This document shows, piece after piece, positions 51,549-61,331 of a stretch of DNA of 64,000 nt. Below the pieces are notes generated by a model that did no database searches, had not been told where the DNA came from, and was given only the letters and a program-made list of their open reading frames with translations. The stretch covers positions 806,001-870,000 of the forward strand of contig NZ_LN850107.1 of the NCBI RefSeq assembly GCF_900070365.1. The letters are read 5' to 3'. Numbering within the stretch: the stretch's first letter is position 1; each line of letters opens with the position of its first letter. Origin of the DNA: Alloactinosynnema sp. L-07 (GTDB lineage: Bacteria; Actinomycetota; Actinomycetes; Mycobacteriales; Pseudonocardiaceae). Both the position numbers and the translations under genes were made by a program.

Positions 51549-52715
51549 ATGGAGTCACGGGTAGTGCACAACCCAGGTATCGACCGCGCGCGAGCGCTCT
51601 TGTCGAGCGTCCCTCTGGTCGACGGACACAACGACCTCCCGTGGGCGCTGCGCGAGAAGTTCGGCTCCGACCCCCGCGCCATCCTCGCCGGGATCGACCT
51701 CGCCGTCGAGCAGCCCGACTTCCACACCGACCTGGTCAAGCTGCGCCGCGGCGGCGTCGGCGGCCAGTTCTGGTCGGTCTACGTGCCCTGTCAGCTGACC
51801 GGCCACGCGGCGGTGTCCGCGGTACTGGAACAGATCGAGATCGTGCACACCCTCGCCGCGCGCTACCCGGCCGACCTGGGCCTTGCCTACACCGCTGACC
51901 AGGCCGAATCCGCTTTCGCCAGCGGCCGGGTCGCCTCCCTGCTCGGCGCCGAGGGCGGCCATTGCATCGCCGAGTCGATCGGTGTTCTGCGGGCGCTGTA
52001 CCGCCTTGGCGTGCGCTATCTGACCCTCACCCACAACGACAACGTGCCGTGGGCGGACTCGGCAACGGACGTGCCGAACGTCGGCGGGCTGTCGGATTTC
52101 GGCCGGGAGGTCGTGGCCGAGATGAACCGGCTGGGCATGCTGGTCGACCTGTCCCACGTCGCCGCGACCACCATGCGCGACGCGCTGGACGCGAGCACCG
52201 CGCCGGTCATCTTCAGCCACTCGTCCTGCCACGCGGTCACCAACCATCCCCGAAATGTGCCCGATGACGTGCTGAAACGTCTCCCGGACAACGGTGGCGT
52301 GCTGATGGTGACTTTCGTACCGCGCTTCGTCTCCCCGGCCATCGCGGCCTGGGACGACCGAATGGCCGAGGCGATGGCGGCGGTGGGGGAGAAGCACGCC
52401 GACCTGGCGGCCCGGGAGCGGTTCTTCGCCACCTGGGAGGGCCGAGACGAGCAGCCCGAGGCCACATTGGCCGAGGTGGTGGCCCACTTCGAGTACGCCC
52501 GCGAGGTCGTCGGGATCGACCACATCGGCGTCGGCGGCGACTACGACGGATGTCCGCAGCTCCCGCGCGGGCTGGAGAACGTCGGCACCTACCCCGCCCT
52601 CTTCAACGCGCTTCTGGACGCGGGCTGGAGTGAGGACGACTGCGCGAAGGTTGCTGGCCGTAACGTCCTGCGGGTGCTGCGTTCGGCCGAACGGGTGGCG
52701 GCCGAGCGTACATAA
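51549..52715 (+). CDS. Membrane dipeptidase (renal dipeptidase family, M19)
   Basis: A 388-residue zinc dipeptidase. Metal-ligand segments are VDGHNDLPWAL near residue 25, EGGHCIAES near 140, HSSCHAV near 225 and NHPRNVPDD. The core DHIGVGGDYDGCPQLPRGLENVGTYP-type region (GVGGDYDG) completes the site. Members cleave dipeptides including D-amino-acid ones. I use the ATG at 51549; a GTG at 51564 with GGAG upstream is nearly as good. There is no obvious signal peptide, so it may be cytoplasmic. Confidence 0.92.
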   Translation: MESRVVHNPGIDRARALLSSVPLVDGHNDLPWALREKFGSDPRAILAGIDLAVEQPDFHTDLVKLRRGGVGGQFWSVYVPCQLTGHAAVSAVLEQIEIVHTLAARYPADLGLAYTADQAESAFASGRVASLLGAEGGHCIAESIGVLRALYRLGVRYLTLTHNDNVPWADSATDVPNVGGLSDFGREVVAEMNRLGMLVDLSHVAATTMRDALDASTAPVIFSHSSCHAVTNHPRNVPDDVLKRLPDNGGVLMVTFVPRFVSPAIAAWDDRMAEAMAAVGEKHADLAARERFFATWEGRDEQPEATLAEVVAHFEYAREVVGIDHIGVGGDYDGCPQLPRGLENVGTYPALFNALLDAGWSEDDCAKVAGRNVLRVLRSAERVAAERT

Positions 52716-52914
52716 CTGGCAAAAGTTAAAAACTTCTTCGCCTTACCTTCGATTCCGATCATGTCGTGGGCTCGTCGGACGCAACCCCTTCGGCCAGTCG
52801 TCCCCAAATTGGGCACTGGCAACTGGTAATCCCTTAAAACTGTGGACGCTGTGGTTAGCGTCACGCTGCCGGCTCCAGGCATGGGGGCCGGCGAATCTTT
52901 GGGAGGAGTCGAGC

Positions 52915-55395
52915 GTGAGCTCATCAGCAAGACGAATTCCGGCGTGGAAGCTCGCTGCCGCCGTCGGCCTGAGTGGGGCCGTGGTCGCGGGCCTCACCGC
53001 GTCGACAGCGGTCGCGGAGGACAACGTCCTGCGCAGTGACCGGGACGTCGCCCGCTCCTGCTTCGCCAAGCTGCTGCCGGGCGGCACCAGGGGGACCGAC
53101 CGCCGCGAGGTGACCTCGACGGTCGACGGCCTGATCCAGGCCAGGCTGACGGCGCGGGGTGCCGACGCGGGTGACTGGGACCTCGCCGTGTTCGACAAGG
53201 CCACCGGGAACGTGGTGGCCGCCTCGACGGCGCTGCGCAGCGCCGAGCTCGCCGAGAGCTTCGTGACCAAGGGCCAGGAACTGGTGGTCCAGGCCTGCCG
53301 CTACGCCGGGTCCGCGCGCACGGTCAACCTGGGCGTCGACTTCCTGGCGATCAACGCCCAGGGCGGGCCCACAGCGGCCCAACGAGCCGAGATCGTCCGG
53401 GTGGAGACACCCACCAAGCAGCACAAGGACCGGCTGTTCGCCCTCGGTCTCGACGTCACCGAGAAGGCCGACGCCACCGGCGTCGAGGTCGTCCTCGCGG
53501 GCGACGCCGACCGGAAGACCCTGCGCGACAGCGGCATGAAGTCCACCGTCGTGCAGGCCGACATCTCGGCCCGCTCGATCGCCAACGCCAAGACCGACAA
53601 GCAGTACGCGGCCACCAAGTCGGGCTCTGAGCTGCCGTCGGGCCGTACGGCGTACCGGCACCTGTACGACTACAACTACGAGATGAAGGAACTGGCCAGG
53701 GCCAACCGCGGCCTGGTCAAGGCGTTCACGCTGCCCGAGTCGACCTGGGAAGGCCGCGAGGTCGTCGGCGTGGAGATCGCCGCCGACGTCGACAACATCA
53801 AGGACGGCAAGGCCGTCAACTTCACCATGGGCATCCACCACGCGCGGGAGTGGCCCGCCGGTGAGCACGCGATGGAGTGGGCCCACGAACTGGTCAAGGG
53901 CTACCGGGCGGGCGGCGAGCTGCGGTCGCTGGTGACCAAGACCCGCAACATCGTGGTGCCGATCGTCAACCCCGACGGCTTCAACGTCTCGCGCGAGGCC
54001 GAGCCCAAGGGCGACTTCTCCCGGTTCGACTACGAGATGAAGCGCAAGAACTGCAACGTCAACGACTCGCCGGAGGCCTTCCGCACGGGCGTGTGCAAGG
54101 CCAACCCGGCCGGTCGCCTGCGCGGCACCGACCCCAACCGCAACTACGCGGGCTTCTGGGGCGGCGCGGGCGCGTCGACGGCGTGGAGCAGCGACACCTT
54201 CCGCGGCTCCGGCCCGTTCTCCGAGCCCGAGACCCGCAACGTCCGGTCGATCGTGTCCAACCGTCAGGTCACCAACCTGATCACGCTGCACACGTACTCG
54301 AACCTGGTGCTGCGCGTGCCCGGTGTCGCCGACGTCCGGCCGCCGCTCGACGAGCCCGCCTACAAGGCCCTCGGCGACAAGATGGCCTCCCGCAACGGCT
54401 ACGTCAGCCAGCCGTCGTGGGCGCTCTACGACACCACCGGAGGCACTGAGGACTGGTCGTACTTCGCCACCGGTGGCTGGGGCTTCACCTTCGAGGTCGG
54501 CCCCAACGAGTTCCACCCGCCGTTCCAGAACGTCGTGGCCGAGTACGCGGGCCTGGCCCCGGCCGCGGGCGCGGGCAAGGGCGGCAACCGCATGGCGTTC
54601 ATCGACATGCTGACCAACGCCGCTGACCCGGCGGCCCACTCGACGCTGGTCGGTTCGGCGCCGAAGGGCTACCAGCTGCAGCTGCGCAAGGCGTTCCAGA
54701 CGCCGACCTCGCCGGTGGTCCAGCCCGACGGCAGCGTCAAGGACCCGATCTTCGTGTCCGACGTGCTCAAGTCCGACCTGGCCAGCACCGGCGGCCGGTT
54801 CAGCTGGGCGGTCAACCCGTCGACGCGTCCCTACGTCGCGGGCCGCTACGGCCGCGAGCCGCAGGGCCCGGCGCAGGCGACGATCGCGCTGGCCAACCCG
54901 GCGGGCGTCCCGGCCGAGAACACCAACTTCCCGGCCGACATGACCGGCGAGGTCATCCCGTTCCACGTGGACGGCATGCCCAAGGTGGACAACGGCAAGA
55001 TGCAGGTCTCCGTCGGCTGGGGCACCGCCGACACCGACTGGGACCTCTACATCTTCGACGCGGCGGGCAACCTGGTGAGCTCGTCGGCCAGCGGTGGCAC
55101 CAACTCGGAGAAGGCCGTGCTGTTCGACCCGCCCGCGGGCGACTACACCGCGGTGATGGTCAACTACTCGCAGGCCAACCCGTCGACTCCGGACGACTGG
55201 TCGAACCTGAAGGTCGACTTCTTCTCGCCGCTGCCGACGACCTACGGTCCGAAGGAGCCCTACACGCTGACCTGCAGTGACAAGCGTGGCAGGCTCGTCG
55301 GACTCGCGGAGATCTACGTCGACCGCGGCCAGACCGTGGACGTCGGCGATGTCTGCGTCCGCTCGGCCGTCGCGGCCAAGGAGCGCAAGAAGTAA
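52915..55395 (+). CDS. Secreted M14 family zinc carboxypeptidase with C-terminal beta-sandwich domain
   Basis: An 826-residue exported protease. A signal peptide spans about residues 1-36 (SGAVVAGLTASTAVA before the mature start). The M14 catalytic domain holds the zinc ligands in GIHHAREWPAGEH near 307 (HxxE), DPNRNYAGFWGG, and HTYSN near 458; the catalytic Glu is in FTFEVGPNEFHPP near 525. The C-terminal part has GTADTDWDLYIFDAAGN, like a pre-peptidase beta-sandwich, and a similar DWDLAVFDKATGN occurs in the N-terminal pro-region. The GTG at 52915 is set by GGGAGGAG. It is a monocistron closed by a terminator. Confidence 0.93.
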   Translation: MSSSARRIPAWKLAAAVGLSGAVVAGLTASTAVAEDNVLRSDRDVARSCFAKLLPGGTRGTDRREVTSTVDGLIQARLTARGADAGDWDLAVFDKATGNVVAASTALRSAELAESFVTKGQELVVQACRYAGSARTVNLGVDFLAINAQGGPTAAQRAEIVRVETPTKQHKDRLFALGLDVTEKADATGVEVVLAGDADRKTLRDSGMKSTVVQADISARSIANAKTDKQYAATKSGSELPSGRTAYRHLYDYNYEMKELARANRGLVKAFTLPESTWEGREVVGVEIAADVDNIKDGKAVNFTMGIHHAREWPAGEHAMEWAHELVKGYRAGGELRSLVTKTRNIVVPIVNPDGFNVSREAEPKGDFSRFDYEMKRKNCNVNDSPEAFRTGVCKANPAGRLRGTDPNRNYAGFWGGAGASTAWSSDTFRGSGPFSEPETRNVRSIVSNRQVTNLITLHTYSNLVLRVPGVADVRPPLDEPAYKALGDKMASRNGYVSQPSWALYDTTGGTEDWSYFATGGWGFTFEVGPNEFHPPFQNVVAEYAGLAPAAGAGKGGNRMAFIDMLTNAADPAAHSTLVGSAPKGYQLQLRKAFQTPTSPVVQPDGSVKDPIFVSDVLKSDLASTGGRFSWAVNPSTRPYVAGRYGREPQGPAQATIALANPAGVPAENTNFPADMTGEVIPFHVDGMPKVDNGKMQVSVGWGTADTDWDLYIFDAAGNLVSSSASGGTNSEKAVLFDPPAGDYTAVMVNYSQANPSTPDDWSNLKVDFFSPLPTTYGPKEPYTLTCSDKRGRLVGLAEIYVDRGQTVDVGDVCVRSAVAAKERKK

Positions 55396-55411
55396 GCAGT
55401 CCGAACCAAGA

Positions 55412-55447
55412 CGGCGGCAGGCGCATCCCGCGCCTGCCGCCGTTTTG
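55412..55447 (+). terminator. Intrinsic terminator after the M14 peptidase
   Basis: CGGCGGCAGGCG and CGCCTGCCGCCG form a 12-bp stem followed by TTTT. It also lies just past the convergent small membrane protein gene. Confidence 0.9.
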
Positions 55448-55457
55448 CTGTGTCAGG

Positions 55458-55766
55458 TCAGCGGCCCGGCCACTGCTGCTGCTGCTGCTGGCCGGGTGCG
55501 GCCTGGGGGATCGGGCCGGAGTGCTGGCCCGGGTACTGCTGCGGGGCGGCCTGGACCTTGGCGGGTTCGAGCCCGGTCGGCCGGAACGCCATCGCGCCGA
55601 GCGAGGCACCCATGGTCATGAAGGCGCACGTGATGGCGCAGGCGATCCACGCGGCGATCTCGATGGGCTTGGTGCTGTTCTCGCCGCCGAGGACGGCGAC
55701 GGTGATGACGGAGGCGAGGGCGCCGAGGAAGGCCAATGCGGCGGCGGCGATGCAGACTTTGCGCAT
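55458..55766 (-). CDS. Small membrane protein with glutamine-rich tail
   Basis: A 102-residue protein with two hydrophobic segments (KVCIAAAALAFLGALASVITVAV and IEIAAWIACAITCAFMTMGAS) and a Pro/Gln-rich cytoplasmic or outer tail ending in a run of six glutamines, encoded by a repeated CAG track on the minus strand. I do not recognise a family. It is 11 bases downstream of the GNAT gene on the same strand and may be co-transcribed. The glutamine run could vary in length between strains. Confidence 0.7.
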   Translation of the reverse strand: MRKVCIAAAALAFLGALASVITVAVLGGENSTKPIEIAAWIACAITCAFMTMGASLGAMAFRPTGLEPAKVQAAPQQYPGQHSGPIPQAAPGQQQQQQWPGR

Positions 55767-55777
55767 GGGCCCGCATC

Positions 55778-56332
55778 CTAGGTGGGTCTCTGACCCTTAG
55801 CTCCCGGAACTGGGAAATCGCGGACGAAGCGCAGCTCGTCGGTGACCGTGCCGTCGCGGCGGGTCCAGCTCGCGGTCGTCCGTTCGCGGAAACGGAAGCC
55901 CGCCCGCTCGAACAGGGCGGCGCTGCGGGTGTTGTCGACATCGCAGATCGCCTCGACCGTGGTGATCGGCAGGCCTGCGAGCAGTGCGTTGGTCATCGCG
56001 GTGACGGCGGCGGTGGCCAGGCCGCGGCTCTGGTGGCCGGGGACGAGCGTGATGCCCAGTTCGACGGCCTCCGCGCGCTCCCGGGCGACATAGAGGTCGC
56101 CGACCAGCGGGCCGCCAGGGGACTCACGGATCGCGAGTTGGATGCCGGTGCCGACCGCGAACGTGGCCTCGCCCATCGACTCGATGAAGGCCAGCGCGTC
56201 GGCGGGGGACAGCGGCGACGGCCAGCCCTGGAACCGGGCGTTGTCTGGATCGGAGTGCGACACCGACAGCACCTCGGCGTCGGCGGGGGCGAGGCGGTCG
56301 ATCACGACGCCATTTCCGGTGACCGGCAGCAT
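55778..56332 (-). CDS. GNAT family N-acetyltransferase
   Basis: A 184-residue acetyltransferase of the RimJ/RimL-like subgroup. ELGITLVPGHQSRGLATAAVTAMT is the acetyl-CoA pyrophosphate-binding region, and CDVDNTRSAALFERAGFRF is the C-terminal beta-bulge motif. It may acetylate a protein N-terminus or a small molecule. Its ATG overlaps the DUF3000 stop (TAATG), so translation is coupled. A frame open to 56776 is not coding beyond this start. Confidence 0.88.
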   Translation of the reverse strand: MLPVTGNGVVIDRLAPADAEVLSVSHSDPDNARFQGWPSPLSPADALAFIESMGEATFAVGTGIQLAIRESPGGPLVGDLYVARERAEAVELGITLVPGHQSRGLATAAVTAMTNALLAGLPITTVEAICDVDNTRSAALFERAGFRFRERTTASWTRRDGTVTDELRFVRDFPVPGAKGQRPT

Positions 56333-56916
56333 TAGTTGCCCGAGCGCTGGGTGAACAGGGTGATCCCGACCGGCGGCAGGCCAACGACGCTGGCCATGAG
56401 GTCGCAGAACGCCTCGCCGTGTGGGCGCAGGTCGGCGGTGCGCGGCGTCCAGGACGCGCGCAGCTCCAGGTCGTCGACGCGGGCCGGGCCCGAGATGTCG
56501 CCGAACCGGGCCGACGAGGTGTCGGTGACCGTGCCGCCGAGCGCGGTGAAGTCGGCCTTCGACGCGGCCAGGGCGTCGGTCAGCCAGGACCAGCCGACGG
56601 TGGGCAGCAGCGGGTCGTCGGCCAACTCGGCGTCGAGTTCGGCGCGGACGTAGGCCACCACCCGCAGCTCCCCGTCCCAGGCCTCCTGGCCCTGCGGGTC
56701 GTGCAGGAGGATGAGCCTGCCGGTGGCCGCCACGTCGGCGGGGCCGATGGCCTCGGCGGACAGGGCGTAGGCCCACGGGGCCAGCCGCTGCGGCGGGCGA
56801 ACCTCGGCGAGCTGCAGCTCCGGTCGAGGTCGCAGCGACTTCAGCGCCTCGACAGCCAGTCTGAACAGCTCAGGCGCAGACGACGGTCCGGTCACGACTG
56901 GTAACTGTAGGACCAC
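56332..56916 (-). CDS. DUF3000 family protein
   Basis: A 194-residue actinobacterial protein of unknown function, near hemE in mycobacteria too (Rv2680). Conserved-looking parts are PPQRLAPWAYALSAE, RLILLHDPQGQEAWDGELRVV, VGWSWLTDAL and the C-terminal LRPHGEAFCDLMASVVGLPPVGI. No catalytic motif. The GTG at 56916 is likely; a GTG at 56895 is the alternative. It is divergent from hemE across 128 bases. Confidence 0.88.
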   Translation of the reverse strand: MVLQLPVVTGPSSAPELFRLAVEALKSLRPRPELQLAEVRPPQRLAPWAYALSAEAIGPADVAATGRLILLHDPQGQEAWDGELRVVAYVRAELDAELADDPLLPTVGWSWLTDALAASKADFTALGGTVTDTSSARFGDISGPARVDDLELRASWTPRTADLRPHGEAFCDLMASVVGLPPVGITLFTQRSGN

Positions 56917-57044
56917 CCGAGCTAGTGAGTGGGAACGGCGCGCCGAGCATTTGTGGCCCGATCACGCCACCGACAGTGTGACCTGGGTCGGTTCGGCTCC
57001 CGCTCGACCGGCGGGAAACCACAACGTGGGACGATGTCCGCGCG

Positions 57045-58130
57045 ATGACTGACACCAACACGGCCCTTCAGGCGCGCGCCGCCCGTCGGAGTCTGCCCGA
57101 GTCCCCGTTCCTGGCCGCCGCCCGTGGTGAGCGGCCCGCGCGGGTCCCCGTCTGGTTCATGCGCCAGGCGGGCCGCTCGCTGCCCGAGTACCGCGCCCTG
57201 CGCGCGGGCACGAAGATGCTCGCCGCCTGCTTCGACCCGGACCTGGTCTGCGAGATCACCATGCAGCCGGTGCGCAGGCACGGCGTCGACGCCGCGATCC
57301 TGTTCAGCGACATCGTGGTCCCGCTGGTCGCCGCGGGCGTCGACCTCGACATCGTGGCCGGGACCGGCCCGGTCGTGGCCGAGCCGATCCGCTCGGCCGA
57401 CGCCGTGGCCGCGCTGCCGACGCTCGCCGCCGAGCAGGTCGCCCCGGTCGCCGACGCCGTCCGCCTGCTCACCAAGGAACTGGGCGACACGGCGCTGATC
57501 GGCTTCGCGGGCGCCCCGTTCACCCTCGCGTCCTACCTGGTCGAGGGCGGGCCCAGCCGCAACCACGAGCGCACCAAGGCGCTCATGTACGCCGACCCGA
57601 CGACCTGGCACGCGCTGCTGGACCGGCTCGCCGACACCGCGCTGACCTTCCTGCGCGCCCAACTGTCCGCCGGGGTCGACGCCGTGCAGCTGTTCGACTC
57701 CTGGGCGGGCGCGCTCTCGCTGCGCGACTACCGCGAGTTCGTCCTGCCGCACTCGACCAAGGTCCTGCGCGGCCTGGCCGACGCGGGCGTGCCCCGCATC
57801 CACTTCGGTGTCGGCACCGGCCACCTGCTCGGCGCGATGCGCGAGGCGGGCGCCGATGTGGTCGGCGTCGACTGGCGGACCCCGCTGGACGACGCGGTCA
57901 CCCGGATCGCCGCCGCGCCCGGTGAGTACGCCACCGGCCCGGTCGTGCAGGGCAACCTCGACCCGGCGGTCCTGTTCGCGGGCGAGGACGTCGTGCGCCG
58001 CGAGGTCGCCCGGATCATCGAGGAGGGCCGCGCGGCCCAGGGGCACGTGTTCAACCTCGGCCACGGCGTGCTGCCCGAGACCGACCCGGACGCGATCACC
58101 AAGGTCGTCGACCTGGTCCACGGCGGGTGA
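57045..58130 (+). CDS. hemE: Uroporphyrinogen decarboxylase
   Basis: A 361-residue TIM-barrel enzyme converting uroporphyrinogen III to coproporphyrinogen III. The signature [16 protein letters not shown] lies at residues 35-50, with catalytic Asp and Tyr in [13 protein letters not shown] and [23 protein letters not shown] and the C-terminal [14 protein letters not shown] complete the family. Length is normal. It starts a three-gene haem operon; hemY overlaps its stop by four bases (GTGA). Confidence 0.97.
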   Translation: MTDTNTALQARAARRSLPESPFLAAARGERPARVPVWFMRQAGRSLPEYRALRAGTKMLAACFDPDLVCEITMQPVRRHGVDAAILFSDIVVPLVAAGVDLDIVAGTGPVVAEPIRSADAVAALPTLAAEQVAPVADAVRLLTKELGDTALIGFAGAPFTLASYLVEGGPSRNHERTKALMYADPTTWHALLDRLADTALTFLRAQLSAGVDAVQLFDSWAGALSLRDYREFVLPHSTKVLRGLADAGVPRIHFGVGTGHLLGAMREAGADVVGVDWRTPLDDAVTRIAAAPGEYATGPVVQGNLDPAVLFAGEDVVRREVARIIEEGRAAQGHVFNLGHGVLPETDPDAITKVVDLVHGG

Positions 58131-59530
58131 CCCCGGTGCGGGTGGCGATCGTCGGCGGAGGGATCTCTGGGCTCGCCGCCGCCCACCGCCTGCGGGACCT
58201 GCTCGGTCCGGACGCGGTGATCACGGTGGTCGAGCAGACCGACCGGCTCGGCGGGAAGCTGCGCACGGTCGACCTGGCGGGCATCCGCTATGACGTCGGT
58301 GCCGAGGCGTACCTGGTGCGCAGGCCCGAGGCGGCGGCGCTGGTCGCCGAACTGGGCATCGAGATCACCCACCCGACCGCGGCGCGCTCGACAGTGCGCG
58401 CGGGCGGCGTCACCCGGCCCATTCCCGGCGGCACGATGCTGGGCATCCCCGCGTCGGCCGGAGCTGTGTCTGACGTGTTGTCCGAGGAAGGACTTCGCCG
58501 GGTCGAGGCAGAGCCCGCGTTGCCGCCGCTGCGGCTCGAAGGTGCCGACCTCGGACTCGGTGCCCTGATCCGGTCCCGGTTCGGTGACGAGCTGCCCGAC
58601 CGGCTGATCGACCCGCTGCTCGGCGGCGTCTACGCGGGCGGCGTCGACAGCCTCGGCCTGCGCGCGACGCTGCCGCAGCTCGCCGCCGCCATCGACGGCG
58701 GCGCGACCTCGCTGACCGCCGCCGCCGCGACCGTCATCGGGAACCCCACTGGCGGACCGGTGTTCGGCACCGTCCCTAGTGGACTCAGCACCCTGGTCGA
58801 CCGGCTCGCGCGCGATGTCGACGTCCGACTCGGGGTGCCCGTGCGGCTGCTGGAGCGGACCGAGTCCGGCTGGCGGCTCACCCTGGGCGCGGCAGCCTCG
58901 GGCCACGAGCCCGCCGACCCGGTCCTCGACGTGGACGCCGTAGTGCTGGCCGTCCCGCCCGCCGCCGCGCGCAGGCTGCTCGACGGCGTGGTCGCGGTGG
59001 CGGCCATGGCCTACTCGCGGATCGAGACGGCGTCGGTCGGCGTGGTGGCCCTGGCGCTGCCGCCGGGTACGCCGCTGCCGGACACCTCGGGCGTGCTGGT
59101 CGGCGCCGCGGAACGGCGGGGCGACGGCAAACCGTTCGCGGTCAAGGCGTTCACCTACTCGGCGACCAAGTGGGCCCACCTCGACGCGGTGGTCGTGCGC
59201 GGCTCGGTCGGCCGCTTCGGCGACCCGGGGGCGCTGCTGGCCGACGACGACGAGTTGGTCCGGCTGGTCCGCGATGATCTCGCCGAACTCGCGGGCGTGA
59301 CCGCCGCCCCGATCGACACCCTGGTCACCCGCTGGGGTGGCGGACTGCCGCAGTACGGCGTCGGCCACGTTGAGCTGGCTCGGCGGATCGAAGAGGCCGT
59401 GGCCGCCGAACCCGGCCTCGCGGTCGCGGGCGCGGCACTGCACGGGGTGGGGGTCCCGGCCTGCATCGGCACCGGCGAGGCCGCCGCCCGACGTGTCGCC
59501 GCCCACCTGCACACCTTGGTCGCCAAGTGA
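58127..59530 (+). CDS. hemY: Coproporphyrinogen III / protoporphyrinogen oxidase (HemY/CgoX)
   Basis: A 467-residue FAD enzyme that oxidises coproporphyrinogen III to coproporphyrin III in the Gram-positive haem route. The FAD motif [20 protein letters not shown] is at residues 4-23, DRLGGKLRT follows, and the C-terminal [19 protein letters not shown] closes the dinucleotide fold. A shorter start at GTG 58136 is possible. It overlaps hemE and is followed within five bases by hemQ. Confidence 0.95.
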   Translation: MTPVRVAIVGGGISGLAAAHRLRDLLGPDAVITVVEQTDRLGGKLRTVDLAGIRYDVGAEAYLVRRPEAAALVAELGIEITHPTAARSTVRAGGVTRPIPGGTMLGIPASAGAVSDVLSEEGLRRVEAEPALPPLRLEGADLGLGALIRSRFGDELPDRLIDPLLGGVYAGGVDSLGLRATLPQLAAAIDGGATSLTAAAATVIGNPTGGPVFGTVPSGLSTLVDRLARDVDVRLGVPVRLLERTESGWRLTLGAAASGHEPADPVLDVDAVVLAVPPAAARRLLDGVVAVAAMAYSRIETASVGVVALALPPGTPLPDTSGVLVGAAERRGDGKPFAVKAFTYSATKWAHLDAVVVRGSVGRFGDPGALLADDDELVRLVRDDLAELAGVTAAPIDTLVTRWGGGLPQYGVGHVELARRIEEAVAAEPGLAVAGAALHGVGVPACIGTGEAAARRVAAHLHTLVAK

Positions 59531-59534
59531 GACG

Positions 59535-60236
59535 ATGGACGGTATGGCCCGCCTGAACTACAACGAACTCAACGACACCATCCGCTACACCATGTGGTCG
59601 GTGTTCCGGATCGAGCCCGGCCGCCTGCCGGAGGACCGCGGCCCGGCCGCGACCGAGGCGAGCGACTACCTCGACGCCCTGTCGGGCAAGGGAGTCGAGG
59701 TGCGCGGGGTCTACGACGTCGCGGGCCTGCGCGCCGACGCCGACTATATGATCTGGTGGCACGCCGAGGAGATCGAGCAGGTCCAGGCCGCCTACACCGG
59801 CTTCCGCCGCACCGCCGTCGGCCGCGCGTCGACCCCGGTCTGGAGCCAGGTCGCGCTGCACCGGCCCGCCGAGTTCAACCGCAGCCACATCCCCGCGTTC
59901 CTCGCCGGGGAGGAGCCGCGCAAGTACGTCTGCGTTTACCCGTTCGTGCGCTCGTACGACTGGTACCTGCTGCCCGACGACCAGCGGCGCAAGATGCTCG
60001 CCGATCACGGTATGGCCGCCCGCGACTACCCGGACGTGCGCGCCAACACCGTCGCCTCGTTCGCCCTGGGCGACTACGAGTGGATGCTCGCTTTCGAGGC
60101 CGACGAACTGCACCGGATCGTCGACCTGATGCACCACATGCGCAAGACCGAGGCCCGCCTGCACGTGCGTGAGGAGATCCCGTTCTACACGGGCACCCGC
60201 GTCCCGGCCGCCGAACTCGTCGCCAACCTGCCTTGA
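59535..60236 (+). CDS. hemQ: Coproheme decarboxylase (HemQ/ChdC, chlorite dismutase family)
   Basis: A 233-residue member of the chlorite dismutase superfamily, which makes haem b from coproheme by decarboxylating two propionates. It begins [21 protein letters not shown], has the catalytic-tyrosine region [17 protein letters not shown] near 135-150, and the proximal haem ligand in [15 protein letters not shown]. The ATG at 59535 or at 59544 may be used. With hemE and hemY it shows that the organism uses the coproporphyrin-dependent route. Confidence 0.95.
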   Translation: MDGMARLNYNELNDTIRYTMWSVFRIEPGRLPEDRGPAATEASDYLDALSGKGVEVRGVYDVAGLRADADYMIWWHAEEIEQVQAAYTGFRRTAVGRASTPVWSQVALHRPAEFNRSHIPAFLAGEEPRKYVCVYPFVRSYDWYLLPDDQRRKMLADHGMAARDYPDVRANTVASFALGDYEWMLAFEADELHRIVDLMHHMRKTEARLHVREEIPFYTGTRVPAAELVANLP

Positions 60237-60661
60237 CCTACGTCCCGGGCCCGTACCGGGTCGCCGACGCCGCCACCTGGTGTGTCGAACAGGCGACTTT
60301 GGCCGCGGCGGAACTGCTGCGGGCCAGGGGGACGGACCCCGGCCCGGTGTCGGTCGACCCGGCCCACGCGATGGCGGCGTTCCGCAGCGAACGCCACTTG
60401 CTGATCGACGGGGAGTCGACAGGGGACCTGTGGTCGCCGCTGTCGGGGGACTACAAGGCCGCCGACGGCTGGGTGCGGCTGCACTGCAACTACCCACACC
60501 ACGAAGCCGCCGCACTCACGGCCATCGCCAATCTCCCCGCCACCCCACGCCACGAGTTTCTAGCCGGCCCGGACGATGAGGACGCTGTAGCTGTTGCCCC
60601 GATTGAGTCTGTGCGTGTTGAACTTGCCGCGCCAAGCCACGGCGAGCGGGCGCCTGGCTAG
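60233..60661 (+). pseudogene. Truncated CoA-transferase (CaiB/BaiF-like) N-terminal fragment
   Basis: A 142-residue frame coupled to hemQ (TTGA overlap). Up to about residue 108 it resembles the N-terminus of actinobacterial CaiB/BaiF CoA-transferases: VDPAHAMAAFRSERHLLIDG, SPLSGDYKAADGWVRLHCNYPHHEAAAL. Full-length members exceed 400 residues and carry the catalytic Asp later. After RHEFLAGPDD the similarity stops and the frame ends in an unlike tail. It is probably a deletion remnant; a short stand-alone function cannot be excluded. The start TTG is weak. Confidence 0.65.
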
Positions 60662-60663
60662 TG

Positions 60664-61320
60664 CTAGATCAGGCGGCTGGTGAAGCCCGCGTCGGCGAGC
60701 CGCTGGTAGGCGGCGTGCACTTGCTCGGGCACGTCCTGCTCGATGGCGAAGCCGAGGCGGGCGTACTCGGTGATGCGCTGGGTGTCGCCGACGAGCATGT
60801 TGATGACGCGGTCGACGTCGCCGATCGAGCCGATGTAATCGTCGAGAGGCAGCGGCCGTGATGAGCAGATGACCTCGACTTCGGGCCAGACCTTGCGGCA
60901 GGTCGCGTAGGCGCGTCGCTGTTGGTAGGGCCGGGAGATCAGCATGACGGAGTCCGGGTGGATGCCCGCGTCGGCGAGGACGGCGCGGGTGTTGGTGAGG
61001 TTCTGGCTGGTGTTGGTCGCCTTGGTCTCGATGAGGATCGCGTCGGCGGGGACGCCGAGTTCGATGGCGTGCTCGCGGTAGTGGACGGCTTCGCCGCGGG
61101 GGAAGCGTTCGATGGTGGTGGGGGCGTTGGCGCCGGTGAACACGATCCGCTCGAACAGGCCCTGCTGGTAGAGCTGCGCGGTGTGGATGGCGACGCCGAG
61201 GTCGTGGGAGCCCAGGCCGATGCCGAGATCGCAGCGGCGAGTCTGGTGGCCCATGTCGTGGTAGGCCCACAGGGTCTCGACGTCGTTCCGCAGTTGGGGC
61301 AGCAGTTCGGTGGTAGCCAT
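60664..61320 (-). CDS. YdcF family protein (DUF218)
   Basis: A 218-residue cytosolic protein of the YdcF/ElyC/SanA group. Typical parts are CDLGIGLGSHDLGVAIHTAQLY, IVFTGANAPTTIERFPRGEA, ETKATNTSQNLTNTRAVL and MLISRPYQQRRAYATCRKVWP. YdcF binds a nucleotide-like ligand in E. coli; other members act in envelope metabolism; no activity is assured here. The ATG at 61320 is preferred over the TTG at 61329. It lies 11 bases after the XRE gene on the same strand and is probably in its operon. Confidence 0.85.
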   Translation of the reverse strand: MATTELLPQLRNDVETLWAYHDMGHQTRRCDLGIGLGSHDLGVAIHTAQLYQQGLFERIVFTGANAPTTIERFPRGEAVHYREHAIELGVPADAILIETKATNTSQNLTNTRAVLADAGIHPDSVMLISRPYQQRRAYATCRKVWPEVEVICSSRPLPLDDYIGSIGDVDRVINMLVGDTQRITEYARLGFAIEQDVPEQVHAAYQRLADAGFTSRLI

Positions 61321-61331
61321 GACCGGCAAGG

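Noticed and set aside
60560..61270. A 236-residue open frame overlapping the YdcF gene in another frame
   Set aside because: Arg/Pro/His-rich shadow of the YdcF coding sequence.
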